The notes under the pieces were generated by a model. It was given only the letters and a program-made list of their open reading frames with translations. It ran no database searches and was not told the origin of the DNA. A stretch of DNA of 64,000 nucleotides from Bradyrhizobium barranii subsp. barranii (GTDB lineage Bacteria; Pseudomonadota; Alphaproteobacteria; Rhizobiales; Xanthobacteraceae): NCBI RefSeq assembly GCF_017565645.3, contig NZ_CP086136.1, positions 9,779,501-9,843,500 on the forward strand, in the 5' to 3' direction. This document shows, piece by piece, positions 52,710 through 61,197 of this stretch. The translations under genes were made by a program, and so were the position numbers. Each line of letters starts with the position of its first letter. Within the stretch, counting starts at the first letter, position 1.

Positions 52710-53321
52710 ATGAAACTCTCCTTCTCCGCCGCCTCGCCCTTCGCCCGGAAGGTGCGCATCGCCGCGATCGAGCTTGGGCTGATCGACAAGATCGAGCTGA
52801 CGCCGGCAACCGTCGCGCCGGGCACGGTCAATGAGGATTATTCGCGCATCACGCCGCTGAAGAAGCTGCCGGTGCTGATCACCAATGACGGCGACGTCAT
52901 TCTGGATTCCTACGTGATCGTCGAATATCTCAACGAGATGGCCGGCGGCAGCCTGATCCCCGATTACGGCCCGCGGCGCTGGAAGGCCAAGACCAATCAC
53001 TCCCTGATCAACGGCATGCTCGATTCCATGCTGCTGTGCCGCTACGAGAAGATGGTGCGGCCGCAGGGCCTGCAATGGCAGGCATGGTCGGACGACCACT
53101 GGAACCGGGCCTGGACCGGCATGGCGCGCTTCGAGAACATGCCCGAAGTTTTGAACGGCCCGTTCGACATCTCGCAGATCGGCCTCATCTGCGTGCTCGG
53201 CTATGCCGACTTCCGCTTCGCCGATTGCGGCTGGCGCAAGGCCTATCCGAAACTCGACGCCTTCCACCAGAAGATGCTGGAGCGCCCCTCGGTCAAGATC
53301 TCGGTGCCGCCGGCGGCGTAA
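52710..53321 (+). CDS. glutathione S-transferase family protein
   Basis: 203 residues: an N-terminal thioredoxin-like domain with ASPFARKVRIAAIELGL (possible catalytic Ser), KKLPVLITNDGDVILDSYVI (cis-Pro and the Glu/Ser glutathione contacts shifted to D-S), and an all-helical C-terminal domain. GSTs conjugate or isomerise electrophiles. It follows the FAH-family gene, a common pairing in aromatic catabolism, across a repeat element. Confidence 0.88.
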   Translation: MKLSFSAASPFARKVRIAAIELGLIDKIELTPATVAPGTVNEDYSRITPLKKLPVLITNDGDVILDSYVIVEYLNEMAGGSLIPDYGPRRWKAKTNHSLINGMLDSMLLCRYEKMVRPQGLQWQAWSDDHWNRAWTGMARFENMPEVLNGPFDISQIGLICVLGYADFRFADCGWRKAYPKLDAFHQKMLERPSVKISVPPAA

Positions 53322-53344
53322 ACTGGGCTGCGGGGAGAAGGACG

Positions 53345-54535
53345 ATGCGCGATCGCTTCCCCCGCCTCAGCATTCTCGGCGCGAGCCTCGTGCTCGCGTT
53401 GACCGTCTCAGCCACTTCCGTGCAGGCCGACGGCATGGCGACTGGACGACAAAACCTCGCCTGTGGATCGCCGTCGTCAATCGACGACGGGTGGACGACT
53501 GCGTCGCCCGACAGCGTTGGCATGGACGGCATGCGGCTCTGCAGCATCGCTGCACGGCTCGATCAACGCGCGACCTCGGTCCATTCGGTTGTCGTCGTGC
53601 GCCACGGCAAGCTCGTCTTCGAGCAGTATTTTCCCGGCTACGACCAACCCTGGGGACAACCGGACGGCCAGCACGAATTTACCGCGACGACGAAGCATGA
53701 CATGCGTTCGGCATCGAAGAGTGTCGCTTCGCTGCTCGTCGGCATCGCGATCGATCGCAAGCTGATCGAAGGCGTCGACGAGCCCGCGCTCAAATTCTTC
53801 CCCGACCATCAGGCGGCGAAGCAGGCGGGCTGGGAGGCCATCACGCTGCGCCATCTGCTAACGATGTCCTCCGGCATTGAATGGGACGAGGCACGGTCCT
53901 GGACCGATCCGAAAAACGACGAGCCGCATCTCACCTTTGAGGCCGATCCGATCGGCTATGTGCTCGCAAAGCCAGTCGCTGCGCCGCCCGACGTGCTGTG
54001 GACTTATAATGGCGGCGGGACTGAACTGCTCGGCAACATCCTCGAACGCGTCTCGGGCAGGCCGCTGGAGGCATTTGCTCGCGAGGTGCTGTTCCAGCCG
54101 CTCGGGATCAGCGATTTCGAGTGGAAAGCCTATAAGAACGGCAAGATCGCAGCGGCCGCGGGCCTTCGCTTGCGGCCGCGCGATGCGGCGAAGATCGGCC
54201 AGCTCGTGCTCAATCGCGGCCAGTGGAACGGCCGGCAGATCGTCTCGGCCGACTGGATCGCACAATCGACCACGCCGCGCTTCCAGGCGATCGGCTATTT
54301 CGGCAGCACGATGTTCTACGGCTATCAATGGTGGATGGGCCGCTCGCTCGCCGGCGACAAGGAAATCAAATGGGTTGCTGCCTTCGGCTGGGGCGGCCAG
54401 CGCATCTTCATCGTGCCCGAGCTTGATCTCGTCATGATGACCACCGCTGCCCAATACGGCCAGCCGAAGGAAGGGCTGGCCGCGATCGACATCCTCTCCA
54501 ACATCGTCATTCCATCCGTGCGCGATGCACGGTGA
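53345..54535 (+). CDS. exported serine hydrolase, beta-lactamase/class C-like fold
   Basis: 396 residues with a signal peptide (about 1-29, ending VQA). The SxxK nucleophile motif is S122-A-S-K125 in MRSASKSVASLL; the family Tyr lies in TYNGGGTELLG, and GWGGQRIFIVPELDLVMM is near the end. The fold covers esterases, D-aminopeptidases and beta-lactamases; the substrate is not evident. GGGGAGAAGG precedes ATG 53345. The next gene begins 17 nt later. Confidence 0.88.
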   Translation: MRDRFPRLSILGASLVLALTVSATSVQADGMATGRQNLACGSPSSIDDGWTTASPDSVGMDGMRLCSIAARLDQRATSVHSVVVVRHGKLVFEQYFPGYDQPWGQPDGQHEFTATTKHDMRSASKSVASLLVGIAIDRKLIEGVDEPALKFFPDHQAAKQAGWEAITLRHLLTMSSGIEWDEARSWTDPKNDEPHLTFEADPIGYVLAKPVAAPPDVLWTYNGGGTELLGNILERVSGRPLEAFAREVLFQPLGISDFEWKAYKNGKIAAAAGLRLRPRDAAKIGQLVLNRGQWNGRQIVSADWIAQSTTPRFQAIGYFGSTMFYGYQWWMGRSLAGDKEIKWVAAFGWGGQRIFIVPELDLVMMTTAAQYGQPKEGLAAIDILSNIVIPSVRDAR

Positions 54536-54552
54536 GTGCAAGGGAAGCGAGC

Positions 54553-55421
54553 ATGAGCCTGAAATTCACCGTCGGCGATCTCACCATCCATCGCGTCATC
54601 GAGCAGGAAACCTCGTTCGTGCCGGCGCTGGAGATGCTGCCGGGACTGACGCCTGAGGTCCTAGCCGAGAACCGGGCATGGATGCGGCAGGCCAAGGCGC
54701 TGGACGAGCAGGACGTACTGCTCCTGTGCTTCCAGTCCTATGTGGTGAAGACGCCGCACCACACCATCCTGATCGACAGCTGCATCGGCAACGACAAGCC
54801 GCGCCCGCAGCGGCCGAAATGGAACATGAAGACCGACGACACGTACTTGCGCGGACTCAACGCAGCCGGGTTCGCGGTCGACGACATCGATTTCGTGATG
54901 TGCACGCATCTGCATGTCGACCACGTCGGCTGGAACACGCGGCTCGAGAACGGCTGCTGGGTGCCGACCTTCCCCAAGGCACGCTACGTCTTCGCCAAGC
55001 AGGAATACGACCACTGGTTCGCGGAGAATGCGAAGGCGGAGATCCCGCCTTTCGCCGACAGCGTGCTGCCGGTGGTCGAGGCCAGGCGCCACGAGCTGGT
55101 CGGCAACGATCATCAGATCGGCGATCACGTCCGCATCCTGCCGACGCCGGGACATACGCCCGGCCATATCGCCATCACGATGGGCCGCGGCAAGGACGAC
55201 GCCGTGTTCTCCGGCGACCTCATGCATTCGCCGCTGCAGACGCTCTATCCGGAGCTGTCGATCAAGTTCGACGTCGACCGGCCGCGGCGGCGAAAACGCG
55301 CCGCAGCTTTCTGGAGCGCTATTGCGACACCGACACGCTGTGCTGCACCGCGCATTTCCCCTCGCCGTCGGTCGGGAAGATCAGGCGCAAGGGCAGCGCG
55401 TTCGTGTGTGCGGCGGTGTAG
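54553..55421 (+). pseudogene. metallo-beta-lactamase-fold hydrolase, paralogue 2, frameshifted near the 3' end
   Basis: The first ~245 residues are intact: CTHLHVDHVGWNTRLENGCW, TPGHTPGHIAITMG, FSGDLMHSPLQTLYPELSI. At about 55280-55290, in CGGCCGCGGCGGCG, one base appears missing. The next frame continues AKTRRSFLERYCDTDTLCCT, then AHFPSPSVGKIRRKGSAFVC, and stops at 55421, as in its relatives. The unshifted frame instead runs to 55530 through a repeat. Loss of the last His ligand (TAHF) would inactivate it. GGGAAGC precedes ATG 54553. Confidence 0.75.
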
Positions 55422-55444
55422 CGCGCGGCAATCGCCCGGCTTCC

Positions 55445-55531
55445 GTCATGCCCGGGCTTGTCCCGCGCATCCACGTTCTTACAATCAACGGCAACAAGAA
55501 CGTGGATGGCCGGGACAAGCCCGGCCATGAC
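55445..55531. repeat. intergenic repeat, GTCATGCCCGGGCTTG family
   Basis: Ends GTCATGCCCGGGCTTGTCCC and GGGACAAGCCCGGCCATGAC, inner arms ATCCACGTTCTT and AAGAACGTGGAT. A long hairpin whose right edge lies 13 nt before the epoxide hydrolase start, so it includes or abuts that gene's ribosome-binding region. Confidence 0.85.
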
Positions 55532-55544
55532 GAGGAAACAAAAA

Positions 55545-56687
55545 ATGGCCGACCTCCCCGACATCCCTCTCCCCGCCGGAATCCGCTCGCGTTACGTCGA
55601 CGGCATCAACGGGTTGCGCATGCATGTGCTCGAAGCCGGCTTCGAGACCAAGGGGCGGCCCTGCATCCTGCTGCTGCACGGCTTTCCCGAGCTCGCCTTC
55701 TCCTGGCGCAACGTGATGCCGGCGCTGGCCGCGGCCGGCTATCACGTAATCGCGCCGGACCAGCGCGGCTATGGCCGCACCACGGGATGGACCGCCGACT
55801 ACGACGGTGATCTCACGCCGTTCTCTCTGCTCAACCTCGTGCGTGACGCCCTCGCCCTGGTGTCGGCGTTCGGCTACCGGCAGGTCGATCTCGCTGGGCA
55901 TGATTTCGGCAGCCCGGTCGCGGCCTGGTGCGCCATGATCCGGCCCGACGTGTTTCGCTCGGTGACGCTGATGAGCGCGCCCTTCGGCGGAGCGCCACCG
56001 ATGCCGTTTGGCACGGTCGATGTGCCGGCAAAGCCTGCAGTCGAAGACCCCGTGCATCGCGAGCTCGCCGCGCTGCCGCGCCCGCGCAAACACTATCAAT
56101 GGTATTACGCGACGCGCCCGGCCAACGCCGACATGCAGCACGCGCCGCAGGGCGTGCACGATTTCCTGCGCGCCTACTATCACCAGAAGAGTGCGGACTG
56201 GACCGACAACAAGCCATATCCGCTGAAGTCGTGGTCCGCGGGCGAACTCGCAAAACTGCCGACCTACTATGTGATGGACGCCGGCGAGACGATGGCGGAG
56301 ACGGTAGCGAAGGAGATGCCCTCGCCGGCCGCGATCGCCGCCAACCAATGGCTGCCGGACAGCGACCTCGCCTATTACAGCGCCGAGTACGGCCGCACCG
56401 GATTCCAGGGGGGCTTGCAATGGTACCGCTACGGCACCTCGGGCATGCTCAACAGCGAGATGCAGCTGTTTGCGGGCCGCAGCATCGACGTGCCCTCGTG
56501 CTTCATCTCGGGCAAGCAGGATTGGGGCACCTATCAGCGCCCCGGCGTGTTCGAAGCGATGCAGGGGCGCGGCTGCACGAAGATGCTCGGCTGCGATCTC
56601 GTCGACAGCGCCGGCCATTGGGTGCAGCAGGAACAGCCGGCCGAGGTGAGCCGCTTGCTGCTCAAGTTCCTCGCAAAAGCCGCCTGA
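55545..56687 (+). CDS. epoxide hydrolase-type alpha/beta hydrolase
   Basis: 380 residues: LLLHGFPELAFSW (oxyanion hole), PDQRGYGRTTG, nucleophile Asp120 in AGHDFGSPVAAW, cap tyrosines in QWYYATRP and RAYYHQKS, and catalytic His in DSAGHWVQQEQP. This set is typical of soluble epoxide hydrolases that open epoxides to diols. ATG 55545 follows GAGGAAAC right at the edge of a repeat element; the frame is open through the repeat without homology. Confidence 0.92.
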   Translation: MADLPDIPLPAGIRSRYVDGINGLRMHVLEAGFETKGRPCILLLHGFPELAFSWRNVMPALAAAGYHVIAPDQRGYGRTTGWTADYDGDLTPFSLLNLVRDALALVSAFGYRQVDLAGHDFGSPVAAWCAMIRPDVFRSVTLMSAPFGGAPPMPFGTVDVPAKPAVEDPVHRELAALPRPRKHYQWYYATRPANADMQHAPQGVHDFLRAYYHQKSADWTDNKPYPLKSWSAGELAKLPTYYVMDAGETMAETVAKEMPSPAAIAANQWLPDSDLAYYSAEYGRTGFQGGLQWYRYGTSGMLNSEMQLFAGRSIDVPSCFISGKQDWGTYQRPGVFEAMQGRGCTKMLGCDLVDSAGHWVQQEQPAEVSRLLLKFLAKAA

Positions 56688-56714
56688 TTTGACCCGGGAA
56701 CCCCGGCGCCTTAT

Positions 56715-56739
56715 ATAGTTTAGAATAGTTCTAAACTAT
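56715..56739. promoter_or_regulatory. iron control element (Irr box)
   Basis: ATAGTTTAGAA-TAG-TTCTAAACTAT is a perfect 11-bp inverted repeat and contains the ICE consensus TTTAGAA-N3-TTCTAAA. It lies 15 nt upstream of the mbfA-like GTG start, where Irr binding would repress under iron limitation. Confidence 0.88.
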
Positions 56740-56753
56740 CAAACAGGGCCGCC

Positions 56754-57725
56754 GTGAAGACTTTTGCCGAACTGACCGAGCGCGAGGTGCTTGCGGTCGC
56801 GATCTCCTCCGAGGAGGAGGATAGCCGCATTTACATGACCTTCGCCGAGGACTTGCGCGAGCGTTACCCGGACACGTCGAAGATTTTCGAGGAGATGGCC
56901 GAGGAGGAACGCGGCCACCGGCATCGGCTGCTGAAACTCTATGAGGAACGCTTCGGCCAGCACCTGCCGCCGATCCGCCGCGAGAACGTCAAAGGCTTTC
57001 TGCGCCGGCGGCCGATCTGGCTGACGAAAAACCTGCCGCTCGACACCATCCGGAAAGAGGTCGAGACCATGGAGCTCGAGGCTGAGCGCTTCTACGCGCG
57101 GGCCGCCGAGCAGGCCGAGGATGTCGGCGTGCGCCGCCTGCTCGGCGATCTCGCCGAGGAGGAAAAGCATCACGAGAACCGCGCCGTCGCGCTGACCGAC
57201 GAAATCCTGAAGCCGGACGTGCGCGCCGAGGAAGATCGCACGCGACGGCGGATGTTCGTGCTGCAATATGTGCAGCCGGGCCTCGCCGGCCTGATGGACG
57301 GATCGGTCTCGACACTGGCGCCGCTGTTCGCGGCAGCTTTCGCCACGCACCAAAATTGGCAGACCTTTCTGGTCGGGCTCGCCGCCTCGATCGGCGCCGG
57401 CATCAGCATGGGCTTTGCGGAGGCGCTGTCCGACGACGGATCGCTCACGGGGCGCGGCTCGCCCTGGCTGCGCGGCATCACCTGCGGCGCGATGACGACG
57501 CTCGGCGGGCTCGGCCACACCCTTCCTTATCTCGTCCCAGACAGCTGGCCGAACGCATTCTGGATCGCAACGGGAATCGCCGGCGTCGTCGTGTTCTTCG
57601 AATTGTGGGCGATCGCCTTCATCCGCGCGCGCTACATGGACACCCCGTTCCTCCAGGCCGTGTTCCAGATCGTGCTCGGCGGCGCCATCGTGCTGGCGGT
57701 CGGGATCTTGATCGGGGCGGCGTAG
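56754..57725 (+). CDS. mbfA: membrane-bound ferritin-like iron exporter MbfA
   Basis: 323 residues: an N-terminal ferritin/rubrerythrin domain with iron ligands in [45 protein letters not shown] and [11 protein letters not shown], then a VIT1/Ccc1-like membrane domain of about five helices. MbfA in Bradyrhizobium and Agrobacterium exports iron and protects against peroxide, and is repressed by Irr in low iron. The GTG start at 56754 follows AGGG. The Irr box directly upstream confirms the identity. Confidence 0.95.
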   Translation: MKTFAELTEREVLAVAISSEEEDSRIYMTFAEDLRERYPDTSKIFEEMAEEERGHRHRLLKLYEERFGQHLPPIRRENVKGFLRRRPIWLTKNLPLDTIRKEVETMELEAERFYARAAEQAEDVGVRRLLGDLAEEEKHHENRAVALTDEILKPDVRAEEDRTRRRMFVLQYVQPGLAGLMDGSVSTLAPLFAAAFATHQNWQTFLVGLAASIGAGISMGFAEALSDDGSLTGRGSPWLRGITCGAMTTLGGLGHTLPYLVPDSWPNAFWIATGIAGVVVFFELWAIAFIRARYMDTPFLQAVFQIVLGGAIVLAVGILIGAA

Positions 57726-57740
57726 GGCCACATTCTCGGT

Positions 57741-57843
57741 GTCATGCCCCGGCTCGACCGGGGCATCCAGTACGCCGCGGCTTCTCGGTTCTAGTCTCGC
57801 GGCCTCGGAGTACTGGATCGCTCGGTCAAGCCGGGCGATGACA
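57741..57843. repeat. intergenic repeat, GTCATGCCCCGG family, copy 1
   Basis: Left arm GTCATGCCCCGG...GGGGCATCCAGTAC and right arm GTACTGGATCGC...GCGATGACAC. Copy 2 lies at 59943 with the same ends. Confidence 0.85.
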
Positions 57844-57960
57844 CCGACTTTTTGGCGTCCGCCCGACGAGCCTCACCGGCATATCAATCGCGATCAAACG
57901 GCGGTTGCGGCTTTCGGCCAAACTGCGCATCATCCTTTCAGGGAAGCGCAGGAGCATGTC

Positions 57961-59433
57961 GTGGCGAAATCGGAATGGAGTTACAAGAGCGCGGTCGAGC
58001 TGTCGGCCGCGTTGACCGCAAAGAAGGTCTCCGCGGTCGAGCTCACGCAGGACGCGATCGATCGCATCGAACGTCACGACGGCAAGGTCAACGCGATCTG
58101 CGTCCGGGATTTCGACCGCGCGCTGAGCGCCGCGCGGGACGCGGACGCGGCCCGGGCGCGCGGCGAGCGGAAGCCGCTGCTCGGCCTCCCAATCACCGTG
58201 AAGGAATCCTATAACATTGCCGGCCTGCCCACGACCTGGGGCATTCCCGCGCAGAAGGATTTTGTCGCAAAGGAAGACGCGCTGCCCGTCACGCGGGTGA
58301 AGGACGCCGGCACCGTCATCGTCGGCAAGACCAACATGCCGCTGGGGCTCGGCGACTGGCAGAGCTACAACGACATCTACGGCACCACCAACAACCCCTA
58401 CGATCTCGGCCGCACGCCGGGCGGCTCGTCCGGCGGCTCCTCGGCTGCGCTCGCCGCGGGCTATGGCCCGCTCTCGATCGGCTCGGACATCGGCGGCTCG
58501 CTGCGTGTGCCGGCGTTCCATTGCGGCATCTATGCGCACAAGCCGACCTTCAATCTCGTCGCGATGCGCGGCCACACGCCGCCGCCGTTGCCGCCCTTGC
58601 CGTTCGAGCGCGACCTCTCGGTGATCGGCCCGATGGCGCGCAGCGCCGCCGACCTTTCGCTGGTGCTCGACGTGATGGCCGGGCCCGATCCGATCGACGC
58701 CGGCCTGGCCTACCGGCTCGAGCTGCCGGCGGCGCGACACACGGCATTCAGGGATTTCCGCGTGCTGGTGATCGACACCGATCCGGTGCTGCCGACCGAC
58801 ACGGCGGTGCGCGGCACCATCAACCGGCTGGCCGACAATCTCGCCAAGGCTGGCGTCAAGATCGAGCGCAGCAGTCCGCTGCTGCCGGATTTCGCGGCCT
58901 CCTCGCGGCTCTATATGCGCATGCTGATGTCGTTCCTCGGCTCGACCTTCGCGCCGGATGTCTACGCCGGCGCCAAGGCAGCCGCAGCGGCGTTGCCAGA
59001 GGGCGACAACAGCTTGGCTGCCGAACGGCTGCGCGGTATCGCGCTCAACCATCGCGACTGGCAGGCGGCAAATGCCGGACGCACGCGGCTGCGGGCGCAA
59101 TGGCGCGAGCTGTTCAAGACGTACGACGCCGTGATCTGCCCGGTGATGCCGACGGCAGCCTATCCGCACGATCATTCGCCGGAGCAGGAGCAGCGGCGGA
59201 TCAAGATCGACGGCAAGGAGCACGTCTATCCGGACCAGCTCGCCTGGCCGGGCATCGCGACGCTCCCCGGCCTGCCCTCGACCGCGATTCCGACGGGCTT
59301 TGCGCCCGACGGACTGCCCATCGGCGTGCAGATCGTCGGCCCGTGGCTGGAAGACCGCACGCCGCTCAAGCTCGCCGAGCTGATCGAGCGCGAATTCGGC
59401 GGGTTCGTGCCGCCCCCTTTGTTCAATGACTAG
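57961..59433 (+). CDS. amidase signature family hydrolase (second)
   Basis: 490 residues with Lys81 (ITVKESYN), cis-Ser157 (TPGGSSGGSSAAL) and nucleophile Ser180 (GSDIGGSLRVP). The frame is open upstream, but GTG 57961 with AGGAG at 7 nt starts the homology. It is not closely similar to the amidase at 5316 outside the motifs. The substrate is unknown; the branch includes acetamidases and indoleacetamide hydrolases. Confidence 0.92.
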   Translation: MAKSEWSYKSAVELSAALTAKKVSAVELTQDAIDRIERHDGKVNAICVRDFDRALSAARDADAARARGERKPLLGLPITVKESYNIAGLPTTWGIPAQKDFVAKEDALPVTRVKDAGTVIVGKTNMPLGLGDWQSYNDIYGTTNNPYDLGRTPGGSSGGSSAALAAGYGPLSIGSDIGGSLRVPAFHCGIYAHKPTFNLVAMRGHTPPPLPPLPFERDLSVIGPMARSAADLSLVLDVMAGPDPIDAGLAYRLELPAARHTAFRDFRVLVIDTDPVLPTDTAVRGTINRLADNLAKAGVKIERSSPLLPDFAASSRLYMRMLMSFLGSTFAPDVYAGAKAAAAALPEGDNSLAAERLRGIALNHRDWQAANAGRTRLRAQWRELFKTYDAVICPVMPTAAYPHDHSPEQEQRRIKIDGKEHVYPDQLAWPGIATLPGLPSTAIPTGFAPDGLPIGVQIVGPWLEDRTPLKLAELIEREFGGFVPPPLFND

Positions 59434-59441
59434 TGCCTCCC

Positions 59442-59527
59442 GTCATTGCGAGGAGCCCTTGCGACGAAGCAATCCAGACTGCATCCGCGGAGACATTTCT
59501 GGATTGCTTCGCTACGCTCGCAATGAC
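59442..59527. repeat. intergenic palindromic repeat, CATTGCGAG family, copy 3
   Basis: GTCATTGCGAGGAGC at the left and GCTCGCAATGAC at the right, inner AAGCAATCCAGA/CTGGATTGCTT. It is very similar to the copy at 52588 and lies between the amidase and NTF2-like genes. Confidence 0.85.
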
Positions 59528-59559
59528 GGAGTAAAATAACATAGAGGGAGAGAAACGTC

Positions 59560-59913
59560 ATGAGCCAAGACCTCGACCAGCTCACCACGCTCAACCACGA
59601 CTATGTCGCCTCCGTGCAAAACTGCGACGTTAAGCGCTTCGACGAAATCCTCGCGCCGGAGTTTTTTTGCTCCAATCCCGACAAGACATTGGTCGACCGT
59701 GCAGCCTTCCTGGAGCAGACGGCACGGCCGATCGCAATCCGCAATCTGCATGCCCATGATGTCATCATCCGCATCATGGGCGATTTTGCTATCATCCACG
59801 CCGCAACCAGCTACACCACCGCCGACGGCCAGCAGGCGACGGGGCGGTACACCGATTGCTGGACGAAGAAGAACGGGACGTGGCTCGCGGTATCAGCGCA
59901 CGTGTCGCGGTGA
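59560..59913 (+). CDS. NTF2-like (DUF4440) family protein
   Basis: 117 residues forming one cone-shaped NTF2 domain: LTTLNHDYVASVQNCDVKRF, EILAPEFFCSNPDKTLVDRA, IRIMGDFAIIHAATSYTT and YTDCWTKKNGTWLAVSAHVS. Such proteins bind small ligands or act as isomerases; no catalytic residue can be assigned. A purine-rich AGAGGGAGAG precedes ATG 59560. It is flanked by repeat elements on both sides. Confidence 0.85.
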   Translation: MSQDLDQLTTLNHDYVASVQNCDVKRFDEILAPEFFCSNPDKTLVDRAAFLEQTARPIAIRNLHAHDVIIRIMGDFAIIHAATSYTTADGQQATGRYTDCWTKKNGTWLAVSAHVSR

Positions 59914-59942
59914 GGCGAGGTCAGCCATCCTCACACTCCGCT

Positions 59943-60049
59943 GTCATGCCCCGGCCTTGACCGGGGCATCCAGTACGCCGCGGCAATAGTCGGTTCACAC
60001 AGCTTCCGCCGCGGAGTACTGGATCGCCCGCTTTCGCGGGCGATGACAC
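59943..60049. repeat. intergenic repeat, GTCATGCCCCGG family, copy 2
   Basis: GTCATGCCCCGGCCTTGACC and GGGGCATCCAGTACGCCGCG at the left, GCGGAGTACTGGATCGCCCG at the right, ending GCGATGACAC. It lies between the convergent NTF2-like and alcohol dehydrogenase genes. Confidence 0.85.
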
Positions 60050-60063
60050 CGTCATTGCGGTTG

Positions 60064-61152
60064 CTAGCTGTCAAACACAATCACGCTGCGCAGCGTCTTG
60101 CCGGCCTTCATGTTGGCAAAACCCTCGTTGATCTCCGACAGTTTCAGCTTGGCCGAGATCCAGTCTTCGAGGTGCAGCCGGCCGCGCAGGTAGAAATCAA
60201 CCAGCCTCGGCATGTCCACGCGAAAATGGTTGGAGCCCATCGACGAGCCCTGGATCCTGCGCTCGCGCAGGAAGTCGAAGCCGTGCAGCTCGATCTTCTG
60301 ACCGAACGGGATCATGCCGACGATGGTGGCCGTGCCGCCGGACGCCAGCATGCCAAAAGCCTGCTCCGCGGTCTCCTTGCGGCCGAGCACCTCGAAGGAA
60401 TGATGCACGCCGCCATTGGTGAGGTCGCGCACCCGCTTCACGACGTCGCCGTCGGTGGGATTGATGATGTCGGTCGCGCCCAGCTTGGTCGCAAGCTGCA
60501 GCTTTGCCGGATTGGTGTCGATGGCGATGATGCGCCCGGCGCCGGCGATCTGCGCGCCGTTGATCGCGGCCATGCCGACACCGCCACAGCCGATCACGGC
60601 CACGGTCTCGCCGGCCGTCACCTTCGCCGTGTTCACGACCGCGCCGTAGCCGGTGATGACGCCGCAGCCGATCAGCGCGGCGAGATCGAGCGGCATCTCC
60701 TTGCGGATTTTGACGATGGCGTTCTCGTGCACCAGCATCTGCTCGGCGAAGGACGAGAGGTTGAGGAACTGGTGCAACTTCTCGGGCTTCGACCATTGCA
60801 TCCGGTTGGAGGCGCCCGGCAACAGCTTTACGGTGGTGTCGGTGCAGAGCACGGTGCGGCCCGTGGTACAGTTGTCGCAGGTGCCGCAGAACACCGACAG
60901 GCACGTCACGACGTGATCGCCCGGCTTCACATAGGTGACGTCGGAGCCGACCTGCTCGACGATGCCGGCGGACTCGTGCCCGAGCACCGCGGGCAGCGGA
61001 TGCGGATACAGGCCTTCCATGAAGTGCAGATCGGAGTGACAGAGGCCGGCGACCGCCGTGCGGATCAAAACCTCGCGTGGGCCCGGCTTCGGCAGGCTGA
61101 CATCCTCGATGACCAGCGGCTGATTGACTTCATAAAGGACGGCGGCCTTCAT
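60064..61152 (-). CDS. zinc-dependent alcohol dehydrogenase
   Basis: 362 residues of the MDR superfamily with all zinc ligands: Cys38 (AGLCHSD), His59-Glu60 (GHESAG), structural cysteines 89, 92, 95 and 103 (CGTCDNCTTGRTVLC), and NAD loop VIGCGGVGMAAINGA. It resembles the class III/aryl-alcohol branch that oxidises alcohols with NAD. The acyl-CoA dehydrogenase gene lies 45 nt upstream on the same strand, so they are probably cotranscribed. Confidence 0.93.
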   Translation of the reverse strand: MKAAVLYEVNQPLVIEDVSLPKPGPREVLIRTAVAGLCHSDLHFMEGLYPHPLPAVLGHESAGIVEQVGSDVTYVKPGDHVVTCLSVFCGTCDNCTTGRTVLCTDTTVKLLPGASNRMQWSKPEKLHQFLNLSSFAEQMLVHENAIVKIRKEMPLDLAALIGCGVITGYGAVVNTAKVTAGETVAVIGCGGVGMAAINGAQIAGAGRIIAIDTNPAKLQLATKLGATDIINPTDGDVVKRVRDLTNGGVHHSFEVLGRKETAEQAFGMLASGGTATIVGMIPFGQKIELHGFDFLRERRIQGSSMGSNHFRVDMPRLVDFYLRGRLHLEDWISAKLKLSEINEGFANMKAGKTLRSVIVFDS

Positions 61153-61197
61153 CGAGCACTCCCTATCGTTTCTTTTGGTTTGAGCGTGGAGTGCAGC

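Noticed and set aside
57826..59223. 465-codon minus-strand open frame
   Set aside because: Antisense to the second amidase, which carries the full Ser-Ser-Lys triad.
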